Of a DNA stretch of 64,000 bases, positions 1 to 8,610 are shown one piece after another. The stretch comes from an uncultured Tateyamaria sp. (GTDB taxonomy: Bacteria; Pseudomonadota; Alphaproteobacteria; Rhodobacterales; Rhodobacteraceae): the NCBI RefSeq assembly GCF_947496075.1, contig NZ_CANMBJ010000004.1, positions 620,001 through 684,000 of the forward strand, written 5' to 3'. Below the pieces are notes generated by a model that had not been told where the DNA came from, ran no database searches, and was given only the letters and a program-made list of their open reading frames with translations. How positions within the stretch are numbered: position 1 is the stretch's first letter; each line of letters begins with the position of its first letter. A program made the translations under genes and the position numbers.

Positions 1-1419
1 GTTGTCAAAGAAGTTCTGGCGGCTCCAGCTGTACTCGTATTCCGGCGTTTGACCGGCTCGCGCGATCCAGTTGGCACGCTCCCAACCAGCGAATTCGCCC
101 ATCACCGCGCCACGCTCCATCAAGTGCCCGTGGAAAGGGGAGCGGCGAACACCACGAGCAGTCGCCTTCTGACGGAAGGGGAAGTGATCGGCGTAAAGCA
201 GGCCCAGTGTTTCCGTGGACCGCTCGGCCAGATAGGTTTTGTTGCCCTGGAACGGCTGCATCCGGCTGATGTCCACGTCACCCAGATCAAAGGGTTTGTC
301 TCCATCCTCCATCCACTGTGCCAGCGCCATACCCGCGCCACCTGCGGACTGAATACCGATCGAGTTGAAGCCACAGGCAACCCAGACATTGTCCATCTCG
401 GGCGCAAGGCCAAGGTGATAGGCGTCGTCGGGGGTGAAAGACTCGGGCCCGTTGAAGAACGTGTGAATGCCTGCCTCGGCCAGCATCGGCAGACGGTTGA
501 CCGCAGCCTCAAGGATCGGCTCGAAATGGTCAAAATCCTCGGGCAACTGGTCGAATTCAAAATCCTTCGGAATGCCGTCAACAGCCCACGGCTTGGCATT
601 GGGCTCAAAGGCGCCCAGCAGAATCTTACCCGCATCTTCCTTGTAGTAGGCGCATTCGTCCGGAATACGCAGCACGGGCAGCTGCTTCAAATCCTTGATG
701 GACTCGGTGACAATGTAAAAGTGTTCGCAGGCCTGCAGCGGCACGTTCACGCCCGCCATGCGGCCAACCTCATGGCCCCACATGCCCGCACAGTTCACGA
801 TCATGTCGCAGGCGATGCGGCCATCACTGCCATCCTCACCTTTCCAGTCCACGCCTGTGACCCGGTGGCCCTCACGCACGATGTTGGTAACCGCAACACG
901 CTCCTGCACCTTGGCACCGTTCTGACGCGCGCCCTTGGCCAATGCCAGCGCGATATTGGCCGGGTCGCCCTGACCGTCGAGGGGCAGGTACACGCCGCCG
1001 GTCACACCGTCGATGTTCATATGCTCATAGCGCGCTTTCACTTCAGTCGGCGAGATTTCCTCGACATCCACACCAAAGGATCGCGCCATCCCTGCCTGAC
1101 GGCGCAGTTCTTCAAGCCGCTCATCGGTCAAGGCCGCCGTGATCGACCCCACGCGCTTGAAGCCTGTGGCAACACCGGTTTCAGCTTCCAACTCTCCATA
1201 GAGTTCCTGCGAATAGCGGGCCAGCTTGGTCATGTTGGCCGTCGCGCGCAGCTGCGCAATCAGGCCAGCGGCATGCCATGTCGTGCCCGATGTCAGCTGC
1301 TTGCGCTCAAGCAGCACCACGTCTTTCCACCCAAGCTTGGTCAGGTGATAGGCAACCGAACAGCCAATGACGCCACCACCAATGATGACAACGCGGGCGT
1401 TGGAGGGAAGATCAGGCAT
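1..1419 (-). CDS. Dimethylglycine/sarcosine dehydrogenase-type flavoprotein, N-terminal part (cut by window edge)
   Basis: The frame is open from an ATG at 1419 to base 1, giving 473 residues of a longer protein. The N-terminus has a Rossmann FAD motif (GGGVIG, residues 14-19) and TTWHAAG with His49. In dimethylglycine oxidase/dehydrogenase relatives the equivalent His carries covalent FAD, so covalent FAD is likely here by homology. Further on is a DAO-type C-terminal half of the FAD domain (GFNSIGIQSAGGAG) and then the region leading into the GcvT-like folate domain, which lies outside the window. Such enzymes oxidise N-methyl groups of dimethylglycine or sarcosine and pass the one-carbon unit to tetrahydrofolate. 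It is the last visible gene of the betaine operon, 9 bp after the BHMT-like gene, and is paralogous to the 2353-4797 product. Which paralogue acts on which substrate cannot be told from sequence. Confidence 0.9.
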   Translation of the reverse strand, partial: MPDLPSNARVVIIGGGVIGCSVAYHLTKLGWKDVVLLERKQLTSGTTWHAAGLIAQLRATANMTKLARYSQELYGELEAETGVATGFKRVGSITAALTDERLEELRRQAGMARSFGVDVEEISPTEVKARYEHMNIDGVTGGVYLPLDGQGDPANIALALAKGARQNGAKVQERVAVTNIVREGHRVTGVDWKGEDGSDGRIACDMIVNCAGMWGHEVGRMAGVNVPLQACEHFYIVTESIKDLKQLPVLRIPDECAYYKEDAGKILLGAFEPNAKPWAVDGIPKDFEFDQLPEDFDHFEPILEAAVNRLPMLAEAGIHTFFNGPESFTPDDAYHLGLAPEMDNVWVACGFNSIGIQSAGGAGMALAQWMEDGDKPFDLGDVDISRMQPFQGNKTYLAERSTETLGLLYADHFPFRQKATARGVRRSPFHGHLMERGAVMGEFAGWERANWIARAGQTPEYEYSWSRQNFFDN

Positions 1420-1428
1420 AGTACATCC

Positions 1429-2322
1429 TCAGACGATTACATGCCCGGCGGCTTTCAGGCGTCGGGCGATTTCAGCGATATGGGCGGGGCCAACCTCGCA
1501 ACAGCCGCCCACGATGGTGGCGCCTGCATCGATCCACGACATCACGTGGTCAGCATAGAGAGCGGGAGTGAAGTCGCGCCGGGCCGACAGGCTGTCGACC
1601 GTGGGTTTGTCTTCAAGAAAATCGGAGGTGATCTGCTCGAACCCGTTGGCATAGGCACCGATAGGCACATCCAGACCCTTGAGCCCGGCCAGTGCTGCGG
1701 GAATGGCCTCGGGCGCGGAACAATTGATCAGCACTGCACTGGCGCGGCCGCGTGCGATGGGTACTACATCTGCAACGTCTTCGCCCGAGCGCAGCTTGCT
1801 GCCGTCCCGATCCTCAACGGTTAGGGCCAGCCAAACGGGTTTGCCTGTGGGCACGGTCCCTGCGAGCACATCTTGCGCATGGGCAAGCGACGCTACAGTT
1901 TCGCAGATCAGCAAGTCACTGGACGGGGCCAGCAGGTTCGCCACTTCGGCAAAAAGTGGTACGGCAACATCCGGATCCGGATGCAGGTCGGGCCGGTAGC
2001 TCGCACGCAATGGACCAATGGCCCCGGCGATACGGCCCGATCCGTGGGCACGCCGTGCAGCCCGCGCCTCGAACAAGGCACTTTGATGAAGGGCGGTAAA
2101 CGCGCCCTCCACCGGAGTATCTGTCAGACGGTCGTGATGAATGGCGTAGCTGTTGGTGGTCGCTATCGTGGCGCCCGCGGCAAAAAAATCCGCGTGCACC
2201 TGCGTAACCAAGCCCGGATGATCCAGCATGATCTGTGTCGACCAAAGCGGCGTGGGTTTGTCCCCAGCGCGATGCACCAGTTCCTGCCCCATGCCACCAT
2301 CCAACAATGTGATCTCAGCCAT
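1429..2322 (-). CDS. Betaine-homocysteine / homocysteine S-methyltransferase family protein
   Basis: This is a 297-residue homocysteine S-methyltransferase domain protein. It opens with the family motif LLDGGMGQEL (residues 6-15). The three Zn-binding cysteines are present: Cys201 in INCSAPEAI and Cys274/Cys275 in GGCCEVGP. Enzymes of this family transfer a methyl group from betaine, S-methylmethionine or a similar donor to homocysteine, making methionine. Its place between two dimethylglycine/sarcosine dehydrogenase genes argues that the donor is glycine betaine and the product dimethylglycine, which feeds the flanking enzymes. That substrate is inferred from context. The ATG at 2322 follows the upstream stop by 30 bp. 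Confidence 0.9.
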   Translation of the reverse strand: MAEITLLDGGMGQELVHRAGDKPTPLWSTQIMLDHPGLVTQVHADFFAAGATIATTNSYAIHHDRLTDTPVEGAFTALHQSALFEARAARRAHGSGRIAGAIGPLRASYRPDLHPDPDVAVPLFAEVANLLAPSSDLLICETVASLAHAQDVLAGTVPTGKPVWLALTVEDRDGSKLRSGEDVADVVPIARGRASAVLINCSAPEAIPAALAGLKGLDVPIGAYANGFEQITSDFLEDKPTVDSLSARRDFTPALYADHVMSWIDAGATIVGGCCEVGPAHIAEIARRLKAAGHVIV

Positions 2323-2352
2323 CCGTCAGCTCCGAAAGAAATCCAAAAACGA

Positions 2353-4797
2353 TCACGCCCGAAGCCGTTCGTTTTCAGGATCCCAGAGCGGTTGGTCCGT
2401 CTGCACGACTGCCTTGTAGCGTTTGCCATACATTTCGACCTCCAGCTCGGTGCCCGGAGCGGCAAGATCGTTGCGCACCACTCCCAGGGCGATAGATGCA
2501 TTGATCCGATAGCCCCACGCGCCGGATGTGGTTTCGCCGACAACCTCGTCGCCGTTCCAGACGGTGGACATGTAGGGCGCGTCCTGATCGCCCGCCTCGA
2601 TCAACATGGTGACAAAGCGTTTCTTCGACCCTTGCTGTTTCTCGGCTTGCAACGCCGCTTTGCCTGGGAAGTCCTGTGGCTTATCCAGACGAACAAAGCG
2701 GTCCAGACCACCTTCAAACATGGTGTAGTCGGTCGACAGATCGCCCTTCCACGTCCGATAGCTTTTTTCCAAGCGCATTGAGTTCAGCGCGTACATGCCA
2801 AACGGTGTGGCACCCGCATCACGGATCGCCTCATAGACCTTGGCCGCCTGATCGGTTGGTGCGTGCACTTCCCAGCCCAGCTCACCTACAAAGGACACGC
2901 GGGCCATGGCAACAGGCACGCCAGCCACCGTGGCGGATTGGTGCGTCAACCAGCCCAAGGACAGGTCCGCGTCCGAGATATCGGCAAACAGGTCCCGCGA
3001 TTTGGGCCCGGTGACCAACATGGTGGTGACCTCTTTGGACAGGTCCGTCAGCTCAACACCTTCGGGCGCACGGCTGGCAAGCAGTTCAAAATCGTGCCAC
3101 TGCGCAACAGCAGCGGTCATGATAGTGAAGTCATCCTCACCATGCCGGATCACCGATACTTCGGTCAGGATACGGCCACGGCTGTCGGCAAAGTAGGACA
3201 GGTTCATCCGGCCCGCTTTGGGCAGTGCGCCGGTGATCTGTGTCCGCAAGAACTCTGCCGCACCCGCACCCTTAAGGGCGTAACGCGAGAAGCCACACAT
3301 ATCGATGACACCTACGCCATCGCGCACGGCTTCGACTTCTTCCTTGATCCGGGCTTCCCATGGGCCGTTGCGATCCCATGTCTGTGTCGCCTCTTCGGAC
3401 GTGTCGTCGCCATCCTTGGCAAACCAGTTTGCGCGCTCCCAACCATTGTAGGCGCCCATCTGGCCGCCATCAGCCACAAGACGGTGGTGGTTCGGCGACA
3501 GTTTCTTGTTCCGCCCGGCAGGCCATTCGTGATGCGGGAAGTGCATCGCGTATTCGTGACCGTATGTTTCCAGCGCTTTCGACAGGCAATAGTCGTGATC
3601 GGCGTGGTCGGTGTAGCGGCGCGGGTCAACCGCCCACATGTCCCACTCGGTCTCGCCATGCATGATCCACTCGGCCAGCGTCTTGCCTGCACCACCACCT
3701 TGGGCGATGCCGAATGTAAAGGAATGCGCCTCAAACGCGTTCTTCACTCCGGGCATTGGGCCAATCATTGGCAGCCCGTCAGGGGCGTATGGAATCGGGC
3801 CGTTGATGTTGCGGCCAACGCCAGCAGTGCCCAGTGCAGGCACACGTTCCATCGCGTCCTCGATGTAGAATTCAAGACGTTCCAGATCGTCGGGATAAAG
3901 CTGGAAGCTGAAGTCCTCTGGCATCGGATCGTCAGGCGTCACCCAATGCGCCTTACAGTTCCGCTCGTAAGGCCCAAGGTTCAGACCGTTCTTGTCCTGA
4001 CGCAGGTAATAGCTGATGTCCACGTCGCGGATCATCGGCATCTTGTGACCTTTTTCCTTGGTCCACTCGGCCAGTTCGGGGATCTCTTCGGTCAGGAAGT
4101 ACTGGTGGGACATGACAACCATGGGCACCGTGCGGCCCCCAAATGGCTTGAACATCTCGCCCACGCGCTGTGCGTAGTAGCCGGCACAGTTGGCCACGTA
4201 TTCGGCGCGAATTTCGCCCTTCTCGGTCTTCACGATCCACTCGTCGCCATCGCGGTCAATGCCGATGACAGGGCAGAACCGTTCGATACGACCGCCCGCA
4301 TCACGCGCACCCTTGGCCAGCGCCTGGGTCAACTGGGCAGGATCAATGTCACCATCCAGCGGATCCCAAAGACCACCGGCGAGATCGTGCGTCTCCATGA
4401 ACGGGTTGAACTCTTTGAGTTCATCCGGCGTGCACATCTGCATCTCAAGGCCCTGATAGCGGCCCATACCTGCGACCCGCTCAAACTCCTGCATCCGCTC
4501 TTTCGAGTGGGCGAGGCGGATCGCGCCGGTGACGTGGTAATTCATCGGGTAGTCGACGTCGTCAGCCAGGGTCCGATACATCTCCAGCCCGTAGCGCTGC
4601 ATGTTCATCACGGCCCAGGAGGACGAGAAGTTCGGGCAGTTGCCTGCCGCATGCCAGGTCGAGCCTGCCGTCAGCTCATTTTTCTCAAGCAGAACACAAT
4701 CGGTCCAACCCGCCTTGGCAAGATGGTACAAGGTCGAGGTGCCGACGACACCACCCCCTATGATGACCACGCGGGCCGTTGTTGGAAAATCTGCCAT
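2353..4797 (-). CDS. Dimethylglycine/sarcosine dehydrogenase (FAD + GcvT fusion)
   Basis: This full-length 814-residue protein has an N-terminal DAO-type FAD domain (GGGVVG, residues 14-19; covalent-FAD-type His49 in STWHAAG). A linker FAO_M-type segment around 380-435 follows, then a GcvT/aminomethyltransferase-like folate-binding region from about 440 to the end. It contains the GcvT-typical stretch GELGWEVH and ends with a GcvT C-terminal barrel. This is the architecture of dimethylglycine and sarcosine dehydrogenases, which oxidise an N-methyl group and channel the carbon to tetrahydrofolate. It starts 12 bp after the GFA-domain gene and shares a near-identical N-terminal layout with the 1-1419 paralogue. 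The two probably carry out successive demethylations, dimethylglycine to sarcosine to glycine. The assignment of each step is open. Confidence 0.92.
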   Translation of the reverse strand: MADFPTTARVVIIGGGVVGTSTLYHLAKAGWTDCVLLEKNELTAGSTWHAAGNCPNFSSSWAVMNMQRYGLEMYRTLADDVDYPMNYHVTGAIRLAHSKERMQEFERVAGMGRYQGLEMQMCTPDELKEFNPFMETHDLAGGLWDPLDGDIDPAQLTQALAKGARDAGGRIERFCPVIGIDRDGDEWIVKTEKGEIRAEYVANCAGYYAQRVGEMFKPFGGRTVPMVVMSHQYFLTEEIPELAEWTKEKGHKMPMIRDVDISYYLRQDKNGLNLGPYERNCKAHWVTPDDPMPEDFSFQLYPDDLERLEFYIEDAMERVPALGTAGVGRNINGPIPYAPDGLPMIGPMPGVKNAFEAHSFTFGIAQGGGAGKTLAEWIMHGETEWDMWAVDPRRYTDHADHDYCLSKALETYGHEYAMHFPHHEWPAGRNKKLSPNHHRLVADGGQMGAYNGWERANWFAKDGDDTSEEATQTWDRNGPWEARIKEEVEAVRDGVGVIDMCGFSRYALKGAGAAEFLRTQITGALPKAGRMNLSYFADSRGRILTEVSVIRHGEDDFTIMTAAVAQWHDFELLASRAPEGVELTDLSKEVTTMLVTGPKSRDLFADISDADLSLGWLTHQSATVAGVPVAMARVSFVGELGWEVHAPTDQAAKVYEAIRDAGATPFGMYALNSMRLEKSYRTWKGDLSTDYTMFEGGLDRFVRLDKPQDFPGKAALQAEKQQGSKKRFVTMLIEAGDQDAPYMSTVWNGDEVVGETTSGAWGYRINASIALGVVRNDLAAPGTELEVEMYGKRYKAVVQTDQPLWDPENERLRA

Positions 4798-4809
4798 TTG
4801 AATAGCTCC

Positions 4810-5193
4810 CTATTGGTCGTGTTGCGGACGTCCATCCGCAATGTCGTAATAGTCGCCCTTGTCGGCGACAAAGATGTGTTTTTCCGTGGTGATCCCGGTC
4901 GGCCCGTCCAATGTCCCCGACATGACAGACACGGCACCGCCATCGTCCTCATGTCGCCAGAACAGGGACGAACCGCAGTGGCTGCAAAAGCCACGTTGGG
5001 CCTTGGGCGAAGACTGGTACCAGACCAATGTGGCATCGCGCGTGATCTCAAGCTGGACAGGCGCCACTTGCGTTGCGGAGACATAGTGTCCGCTCATCTT
5101 CCGGCACTGGAGGCAATGACAAGCAACGGAGTTGCGCAGCTCTCCCGAAAGGCTATAGGCGACACCGCCACACAAGCAGCTTCCAGTCATCAT
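4810..5193 (-). CDS. GFA (formaldehyde-activating / CENP-V-like) zinc domain protein
   Basis: This 127-residue protein carries the GFA cysteine pattern: Cys6/Cys8 (CLCGG), Cys25/Cys27/Cys30 (CHCLQC) and Cys70/Cys73 (FCSHCGSS). Family members bind zinc; the founding member was linked to glutathione-formaldehyde adduct formation, although that activity has been disputed for many homologues. I chose the ATG at 5193 because it follows a GGGGAGG ribosome site that overlaps the end of the LysE gene. A longer open frame to 5319 runs into that gene and is not credible. Its place in an operon of N-demethylating flavoenzymes, which can release formaldehyde, suggests a detoxification or carrier role. 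That role is inferred from context. Confidence 0.88.
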   Translation of the reverse strand: MMTGSCLCGGVAYSLSGELRNSVACHCLQCRKMSGHYVSATQVAPVQLEITRDATLVWYQSSPKAQRGFCSHCGSSLFWRHEDDGGAVSVMSGTLDGPTGITTEKHIFVADKGDYYDIADGRPQHDQ

Positions 5194-5194
5194 G

Positions 5195-5815
5195 TCAGGA
5201 CCTCCCCGGTGTTGCTGACGCGCCCAAAAGCAACCCATAGACAACGAAACATGTTGCCATGACACGCCGGAACCAGACGTTGAACACCGCGCCGATGGCG
5301 GCCCGTCCGATACCTGCACCCAATGCGGTGAAGCCCGAATAGCTGAGCGCGGTGATCGTCAAAGCCGTTGGAATGATCTGCCACATCTGATCCCAGACAG
5401 GCACGTCTGGCTGCACAAACTGCGAAAAGGCAGCAAGATAGCCAGCCACGCTCTTGGGGTTGATTGTCGCAATTGCGAAAGCGCGGACATAAACGGATTT
5501 GCCCGATTGCACGGCCAGCTTGGGTGGCGTTCGTGCCGCAAGCCAACCACGAACGCCGAGATAAATCAGGAATCCTGCTCCGATCAGCTTCGCCACGAAA
5601 AACGCAGTTGGAGACGCGGCGATGAGCGCGGTAATGCCCGCCGCTGACAAGATGAGAAACAGCAGCGCCTGCGTCAGGATCGCAAGAATGCCGGGGACCG
5701 ACCGACGAAAACCCAGGGTCATGCCGTTGTTGATGCAATTGACAGCGTTTGGGCCGGGCGTGGTAACAAACACCACCCAAAACATCGCGAATATGGCCCA
5801 GGCTTCGAACGACAT
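5195..5815 (-). CDS. LysE/RhtB-family transporter
   Basis: This is a 206-residue, strongly hydrophobic protein with about six membrane segments. It begins with the LysE/RhtB signature region (FVTTPGPNAVNCINNGMTLGFRRS), has the usual family length and ends in a hydrophobic helix. Such proteins export amino acids and related compounds across the inner membrane. Its ATG overlaps the stop of the XRE-cupin regulator (TGATG), and its stop is 1 bp before the GFA start, so translation is probably coupled along the operon. In this setting it may release excess N-methylated glycine or glycine. No substrate-specific residue can be named. Confidence 0.88.
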   Translation of the reverse strand: MSFEAWAIFAMFWVVFVTTPGPNAVNCINNGMTLGFRRSVPGILAILTQALLFLILSAAGITALIAASPTAFFVAKLIGAGFLIYLGVRGWLAARTPPKLAVQSGKSVYVRAFAIATINPKSVAGYLAAFSQFVQPDVPVWDQMWQIIPTALTITALSYSGFTALGAGIGRAAIGAVFNVWFRRVMATCFVVYGLLLGASATPGRS

Positions 5816-6387
5816 CAGTACACCGGCGGCGCAATGACCCAGATCGCGACCGCAGGCGCGTCATAGGGATTCTTCCAGCGAAAAGGCTCGCCCCGGATGC
5901 GGAAACTGTCACCCGGCGCGATGGCATAGGTCTGGCCGGCAATTTCAAGGTCCAGACGGCCAGAGATCAGATATCCCACCTCCTGTGTCGGGCGCGTAAC
6001 AGCTTGGGCAATCTCGCTGTGCGGCTCAAAGGTCGAATGCACCATCTCGAAATCATCTGTCAGGTCGGGTGACAGCAACTCTTCGACCAATCCCGCCGTA
6101 CGTGATCCGATGGGCCGCCGTGCACCGCTGCGGACGACATAACCCTCTTCGTTGGCAGGGGCCGCGCCCCGGCGAAACAGGGTCGATACGGCAATGTCCA
6201 ACTCGGCCGCGATGTGGCGCAAATCGGTGATCGACGGCTCGGACAGATCACGCTCCACTTGGCTGACCCACCCCACGGATCGACCCAATGCGTCCGCCAA
6301 ATCCTGCAATGTCAGCCCACGCGCCTTGCGCAAGGCACGCAGGTCCGCGCCAAGGCTGTGGGCAATGGTTGGGTCTGATTGCAGCAT
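5815..6387 (-). CDS. XRE-family regulator with C-terminal cupin sensor domain
   Basis: This 190-residue protein has an N-terminal helix-turn-helix (about residues 10-65; LTLQDLADALGRSVGWVSQVERD) followed by a small cupin_2 barrel (about 115-185; ISGRLDLEIAG, APGDSFRIRG). XRE-cupin proteins sense small ligands in the barrel and control neighbouring catabolic or transport genes. It is the first gene of the minus-strand betaine-demethylation operon and overlaps the LysE start by 1 nt. A perfect 10-bp inverted repeat lies 5-31 bp upstream of its ATG, the expected place for an autoregulatory operator. Repression or activation by betaine or dimethylglycine is inferred, not shown. Confidence 0.92.
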   Translation of the reverse strand: MLQSDPTIAHSLGADLRALRKARGLTLQDLADALGRSVGWVSQVERDLSEPSITDLRHIAAELDIAVSTLFRRGAAPANEEGYVVRSGARRPIGSRTAGLVEELLSPDLTDDFEMVHSTFEPHSEIAQAVTRPTQEVGYLISGRLDLEIAGQTYAIAPGDSFRIRGEPFRWKNPYDAPAVAIWVIAPPVY

Positions 6388-6391
6388 GAGC

Positions 6392-6418
6392 CGTGAAATT
6401 CCCTTTCAGAATTTCACG
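6392..6418. promoter_or_regulatory. Probable operator for the XRE-cupin regulator
   Basis: CGTGAAATTC (6392-6401) and GAATTTCACG (6409-6418) form a perfect 10-bp inverted repeat with a 7-bp spacer, immediately upstream of the regulator's ATG at 6387. A weaker related repeat, TGAAAAATC (6434-6442) with GATTTTCA (6449-6456), follows and reaches the end of the neighbouring msrC-like gene. The position and dyad symmetry fit an autoregulated operator. Binding itself is inferred. Confidence 0.6.
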
Positions 6419-6453
6419 TAAGGGAAGTCAAAATGAAAAATCAAGATAGATTT

Positions 6454-6906
6454 TCACGTGCGGGCAAAAACATTCCCAAGAATCGCGGCCAAAGCATCGG
6501 CATCGCCCTGTGTGAAGGCATCCGATTGATCACTGTCGATGTCGAAAACGGCGATCAGGTCTCCAGTGGCCGCCTTGACCGGCAGCACAAGCTCGGAGCG
6601 GGTGGAACTGGCACAGGCTATGTGGCCCGGGAAGGCATCCACATCCGTTACCAATTGCACCTCGCCCGTCCGCGCCGCCGCGCCGCATACGCCGCGTGAG
6701 AATGGGATTTGCAGGCAGCCATGCCCGCCTTGATAGGGGCCGATCTTCAACATCTCCGGGCCGGTCACACGATAGAACCCAGTCCAGTCGAACCGACCGT
6801 CACTGTGATGCACTTCGCACGCAACCGTCGCCATCAAAGCGATCGTATCGTCCTCGCCTTCGGTCAGGCTTTGGATCGTTTTGGCAAGCAGGTCGTAATC
6901 TGGCAC
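6454..6906 (-). CDS. msrC: Free methionine-(R)-sulfoxide reductase (GAF domain)
   Basis: This 150-residue single GAF-domain protein reduces free methionine-R-sulfoxide in the family. The three functional cysteines are present as Cys64 (HGCLQIP), Cys74 (GVCGAA) and Cys98 (GHIACAS). Their spacing of 10 and 24 residues matches Cys84/94/118 of the E. coli enzyme. The conserved ending SELVLPV...IAVFDIDS is also there. The start is a GTG at 6906, supported by an AAGGGAGA ribosome site seven bases upstream. It is separated from the betaine operon by the regulator's operator region, which touches its stop codon. It is probably a stand-alone oxidative-damage repair gene. Confidence 0.92.
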   Translation of the reverse strand: MPDYDLLAKTIQSLTEGEDDTIALMATVACEVHHSDGRFDWTGFYRVTGPEMLKIGPYQGGHGCLQIPFSRGVCGAAARTGEVQLVTDVDAFPGHIACASSTRSELVLPVKAATGDLIAVFDIDSDQSDAFTQGDADALAAILGNVFART

Positions 6907-6932
6907 CGGTAGTCTCCCTTGGCCGGGAAGGA

Positions 6933-6976
6933 CTGGGGCGCTGCCCCAGACCCCGTCGTATTTTCAGTCAGAAGAA
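6933..6976 (-). repeat. Intergenic repeat copy: TTCTTCTGACTGAAAATAC box plus GC hairpin
   Basis: Just after the thiolase stop, the minus strand reads TTCTTCTGACTGAAAATACG (6976-6957). A hairpin follows with arms CTGGGGC/GCCCCAG (6933-6939 and 6943-6949) and a 3-nt loop. The box matches copies at 17760-17779 and 61923-61942 at 19 of 20 positions. The hairpin has no T-run, so it is not a classical intrinsic terminator, but it could protect or end the thiolase transcript. Confidence 0.7.
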
Positions 6977-6978
6977 AC

Positions 6979-8151
6979 TCAGACGCGTTCTATGGCGATC
7001 GCAGTTCCTTCGCCACCGCCGATGCAGATGGCCGCAACGCCGCGTTTGAGGTTTCGTTTTTCCAGCGCATTCAAAAGCGTCACGATGATGCGGGCACCGG
7101 ACGCACCGATCGGGTGACCCAGCGCGCACGCGCCGCCGTTTACATTCACAACCTCGTGGTCGAGCCCCATTTCACGCATGAACGCAAGCGGCACCACCGC
7201 AAAGGCCTCGTTCACCTCCCATAGGTCTACGTCGTCCTTTTTCCAACCGATGCGGTCCAGCAGCTTTTGCGCAGCAGGCACAGGCGCCGTGGTGAACAAA
7301 CCCGGCGCCTGGGCGTGGCTCGCATGACCCAGAACATGCGCGCGCACGGTCATGTTTTCCGCCTCAGCGATCTCCTCGGACGCCAAAACAAGCGCAGCGG
7401 CCCCATCCGAGATCGAGGACGAATTGGCTGCTGTTACAGTGCCGCCATCCCGAAAGGCCGGTTTCAGGTGAGGGATTTTGTCAGGCCTTGCACTGCCCGG
7501 TTGTTCGTCCGCGTCCACCGTCACCGAGCCCTTGCGGGTTGGGATTTCAACCGGTGTCACTTCACCCGAAAAAGATCCGGTCTCGATTGCGGACTGCGCT
7601 CGGCTCAGGGAAGCGATGGCGTAATGATCCTGCACCTCGCGGGTGAATTGGTAAGTCTCAGCGCAGTCCTCGGCGAATGTGCCCATCAAGCGGCCCTTGT
7701 CATAGGCATCTTCGAGACCATCCAGAAACATGTGATCAATCACCTGCCCATGCCCCAAACGCGCGCCGCCTCGCATCTTGGGCAGCATGTACGGCGCGTT
7801 TGTCATGCTCTCCATCCCGCCAGCCACCATGGTGTCAGCATGGCCCAGCGCGATCTGGTCAAAGGCCATCATCGCCGCTTTCATTCCCGAACCACACATC
7901 TTGTTAAGCGTCGTTGCCGGAACATCTTCGGCCAAACCCGCAGCGAACCCGGCCTGACGCGCCGGGGCCTGGCCTTGACCGGCAGGCAGCACACAGCCCA
8001 TCAACACCTCGTCCACGGTCGACACACCAGCACCGTCCATCGCGGCCTTGATCGCGATACCTCCGAGGGCCGGTGCAGACATGTCTGACAATGCGCCCTG
8101 AAACCCGCCCATGGGTGTACGCGATGCTCCGGCGATCACAACTGGTTTCAT
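6979..8151 (-). CDS. Acetyl-CoA C-acetyltransferase (thiolase)
   Basis: This 390-residue thiolase is full length for the family. The acyl-accepting Cys86 lies in [18 protein letters not shown] follows, His346 lies in [16 protein letters not shown] and Cys376 in CIGGGEG. These are the residues needed for condensation or cleavage of acetoacetyl-CoA or longer 3-ketoacyl-CoA. It is monocistronic as far as can be seen: it diverges from the STAS gene and is followed by a repeat and hairpin. No phaB or other beta-oxidation gene adjoins it, so chain-length preference cannot be deduced. Confidence 0.93.
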   Translation of the reverse strand: MKPVVIAGASRTPMGGFQGALSDMSAPALGGIAIKAAMDGAGVSTVDEVLMGCVLPAGQGQAPARQAGFAAGLAEDVPATTLNKMCGSGMKAAMMAFDQIALGHADTMVAGGMESMTNAPYMLPKMRGGARLGHGQVIDHMFLDGLEDAYDKGRLMGTFAEDCAETYQFTREVQDHYAIASLSRAQSAIETGSFSGEVTPVEIPTRKGSVTVDADEQPGSARPDKIPHLKPAFRDGGTVTAANSSSISDGAAALVLASEEIAEAENMTVRAHVLGHASHAQAPGLFTTAPVPAAQKLLDRIGWKKDDVDLWEVNEAFAVVPLAFMREMGLDHEVVNVNGGACALGHPIGASGARIIVTLLNALEKRNLKRGVAAICIGGGEGTAIAIERV

Positions 8152-8242
8152 GCCTTGGGACTCCTGTCAAAAGGTAGCAACTGAATAGTAAGGTTTGCGA
8201 CCTAGACAGACAATGTAACCAGAGAATTGCAAGAGGGCGCGC

Positions 8243-8581
8243 ATGGATCTTCGCAGCAGATCAGAAGACAGCCTACAAGTGGTGTCTGTACATGGTAGCC
8301 GAATCGACGCGGCAGTGGCCATCGAGTTCAAGGAAGCGATGCGCAGTGCCACCGATAGCGGCGACGACACCGTCGTTCTGGACCTGAGCGAGGTGCAGTT
8401 CATCGATTCGAGTGGCCTGGGCGCAATCGTCGCCGCGATGAAACAGATGGGTCAATCACGCAAATTGGCCCTCGCTGGCCTGACGCCGACCGTGGAAAAA
8501 GTGTTTCGCCTGACACGGATGGACAGTGTTTTCCCGGTTTTCCCCACACTTGACGGGGCGATTGCCGAGCTGAAGACCTAA
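8243..8581 (+). CDS. STAS-domain anti-sigma factor antagonist (RsbV/SpoIIAA type)
   Basis: This 112-residue single STAS domain has the phosphorylation loop FIDSSGLGA. Ser56 aligns with the serine phosphorylated in SpoIIAA/RsbV. Unphosphorylated proteins of this type bind an RsbW-like kinase and free its partner; phosphorylation reverses this. The gene starts with ATG behind AGAGGG and is followed at once by the RsbW-like kinase gene, so the two form a partner-switch pair. No sigma factor or PP2C phosphatase is encoded nearby, so the output of the switch lies elsewhere. Confidence 0.92.
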   Translation: MDLRSRSEDSLQVVSVHGSRIDAAVAIEFKEAMRSATDSGDDTVVLDLSEVQFIDSSGLGAIVAAMKQMGQSRKLALAGLTPTVEKVFRLTRMDSVFPVFPTLDGAIAELKT

Positions 8582-8610
8582 CTTTGTCGACCCAGATGGA
8601 AGTCCGTTCG

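Noticed and set aside
49..1824. 591-residue plus-strand open frame
   Set aside because: It runs opposite two clear genes with motifs and has none itself.
2863..5262. 799-residue open frame on the plus strand
   Set aside because: It lies opposite the dimethylglycine dehydrogenase, has no domain motif and arises from high-GC codon use on the other strand.
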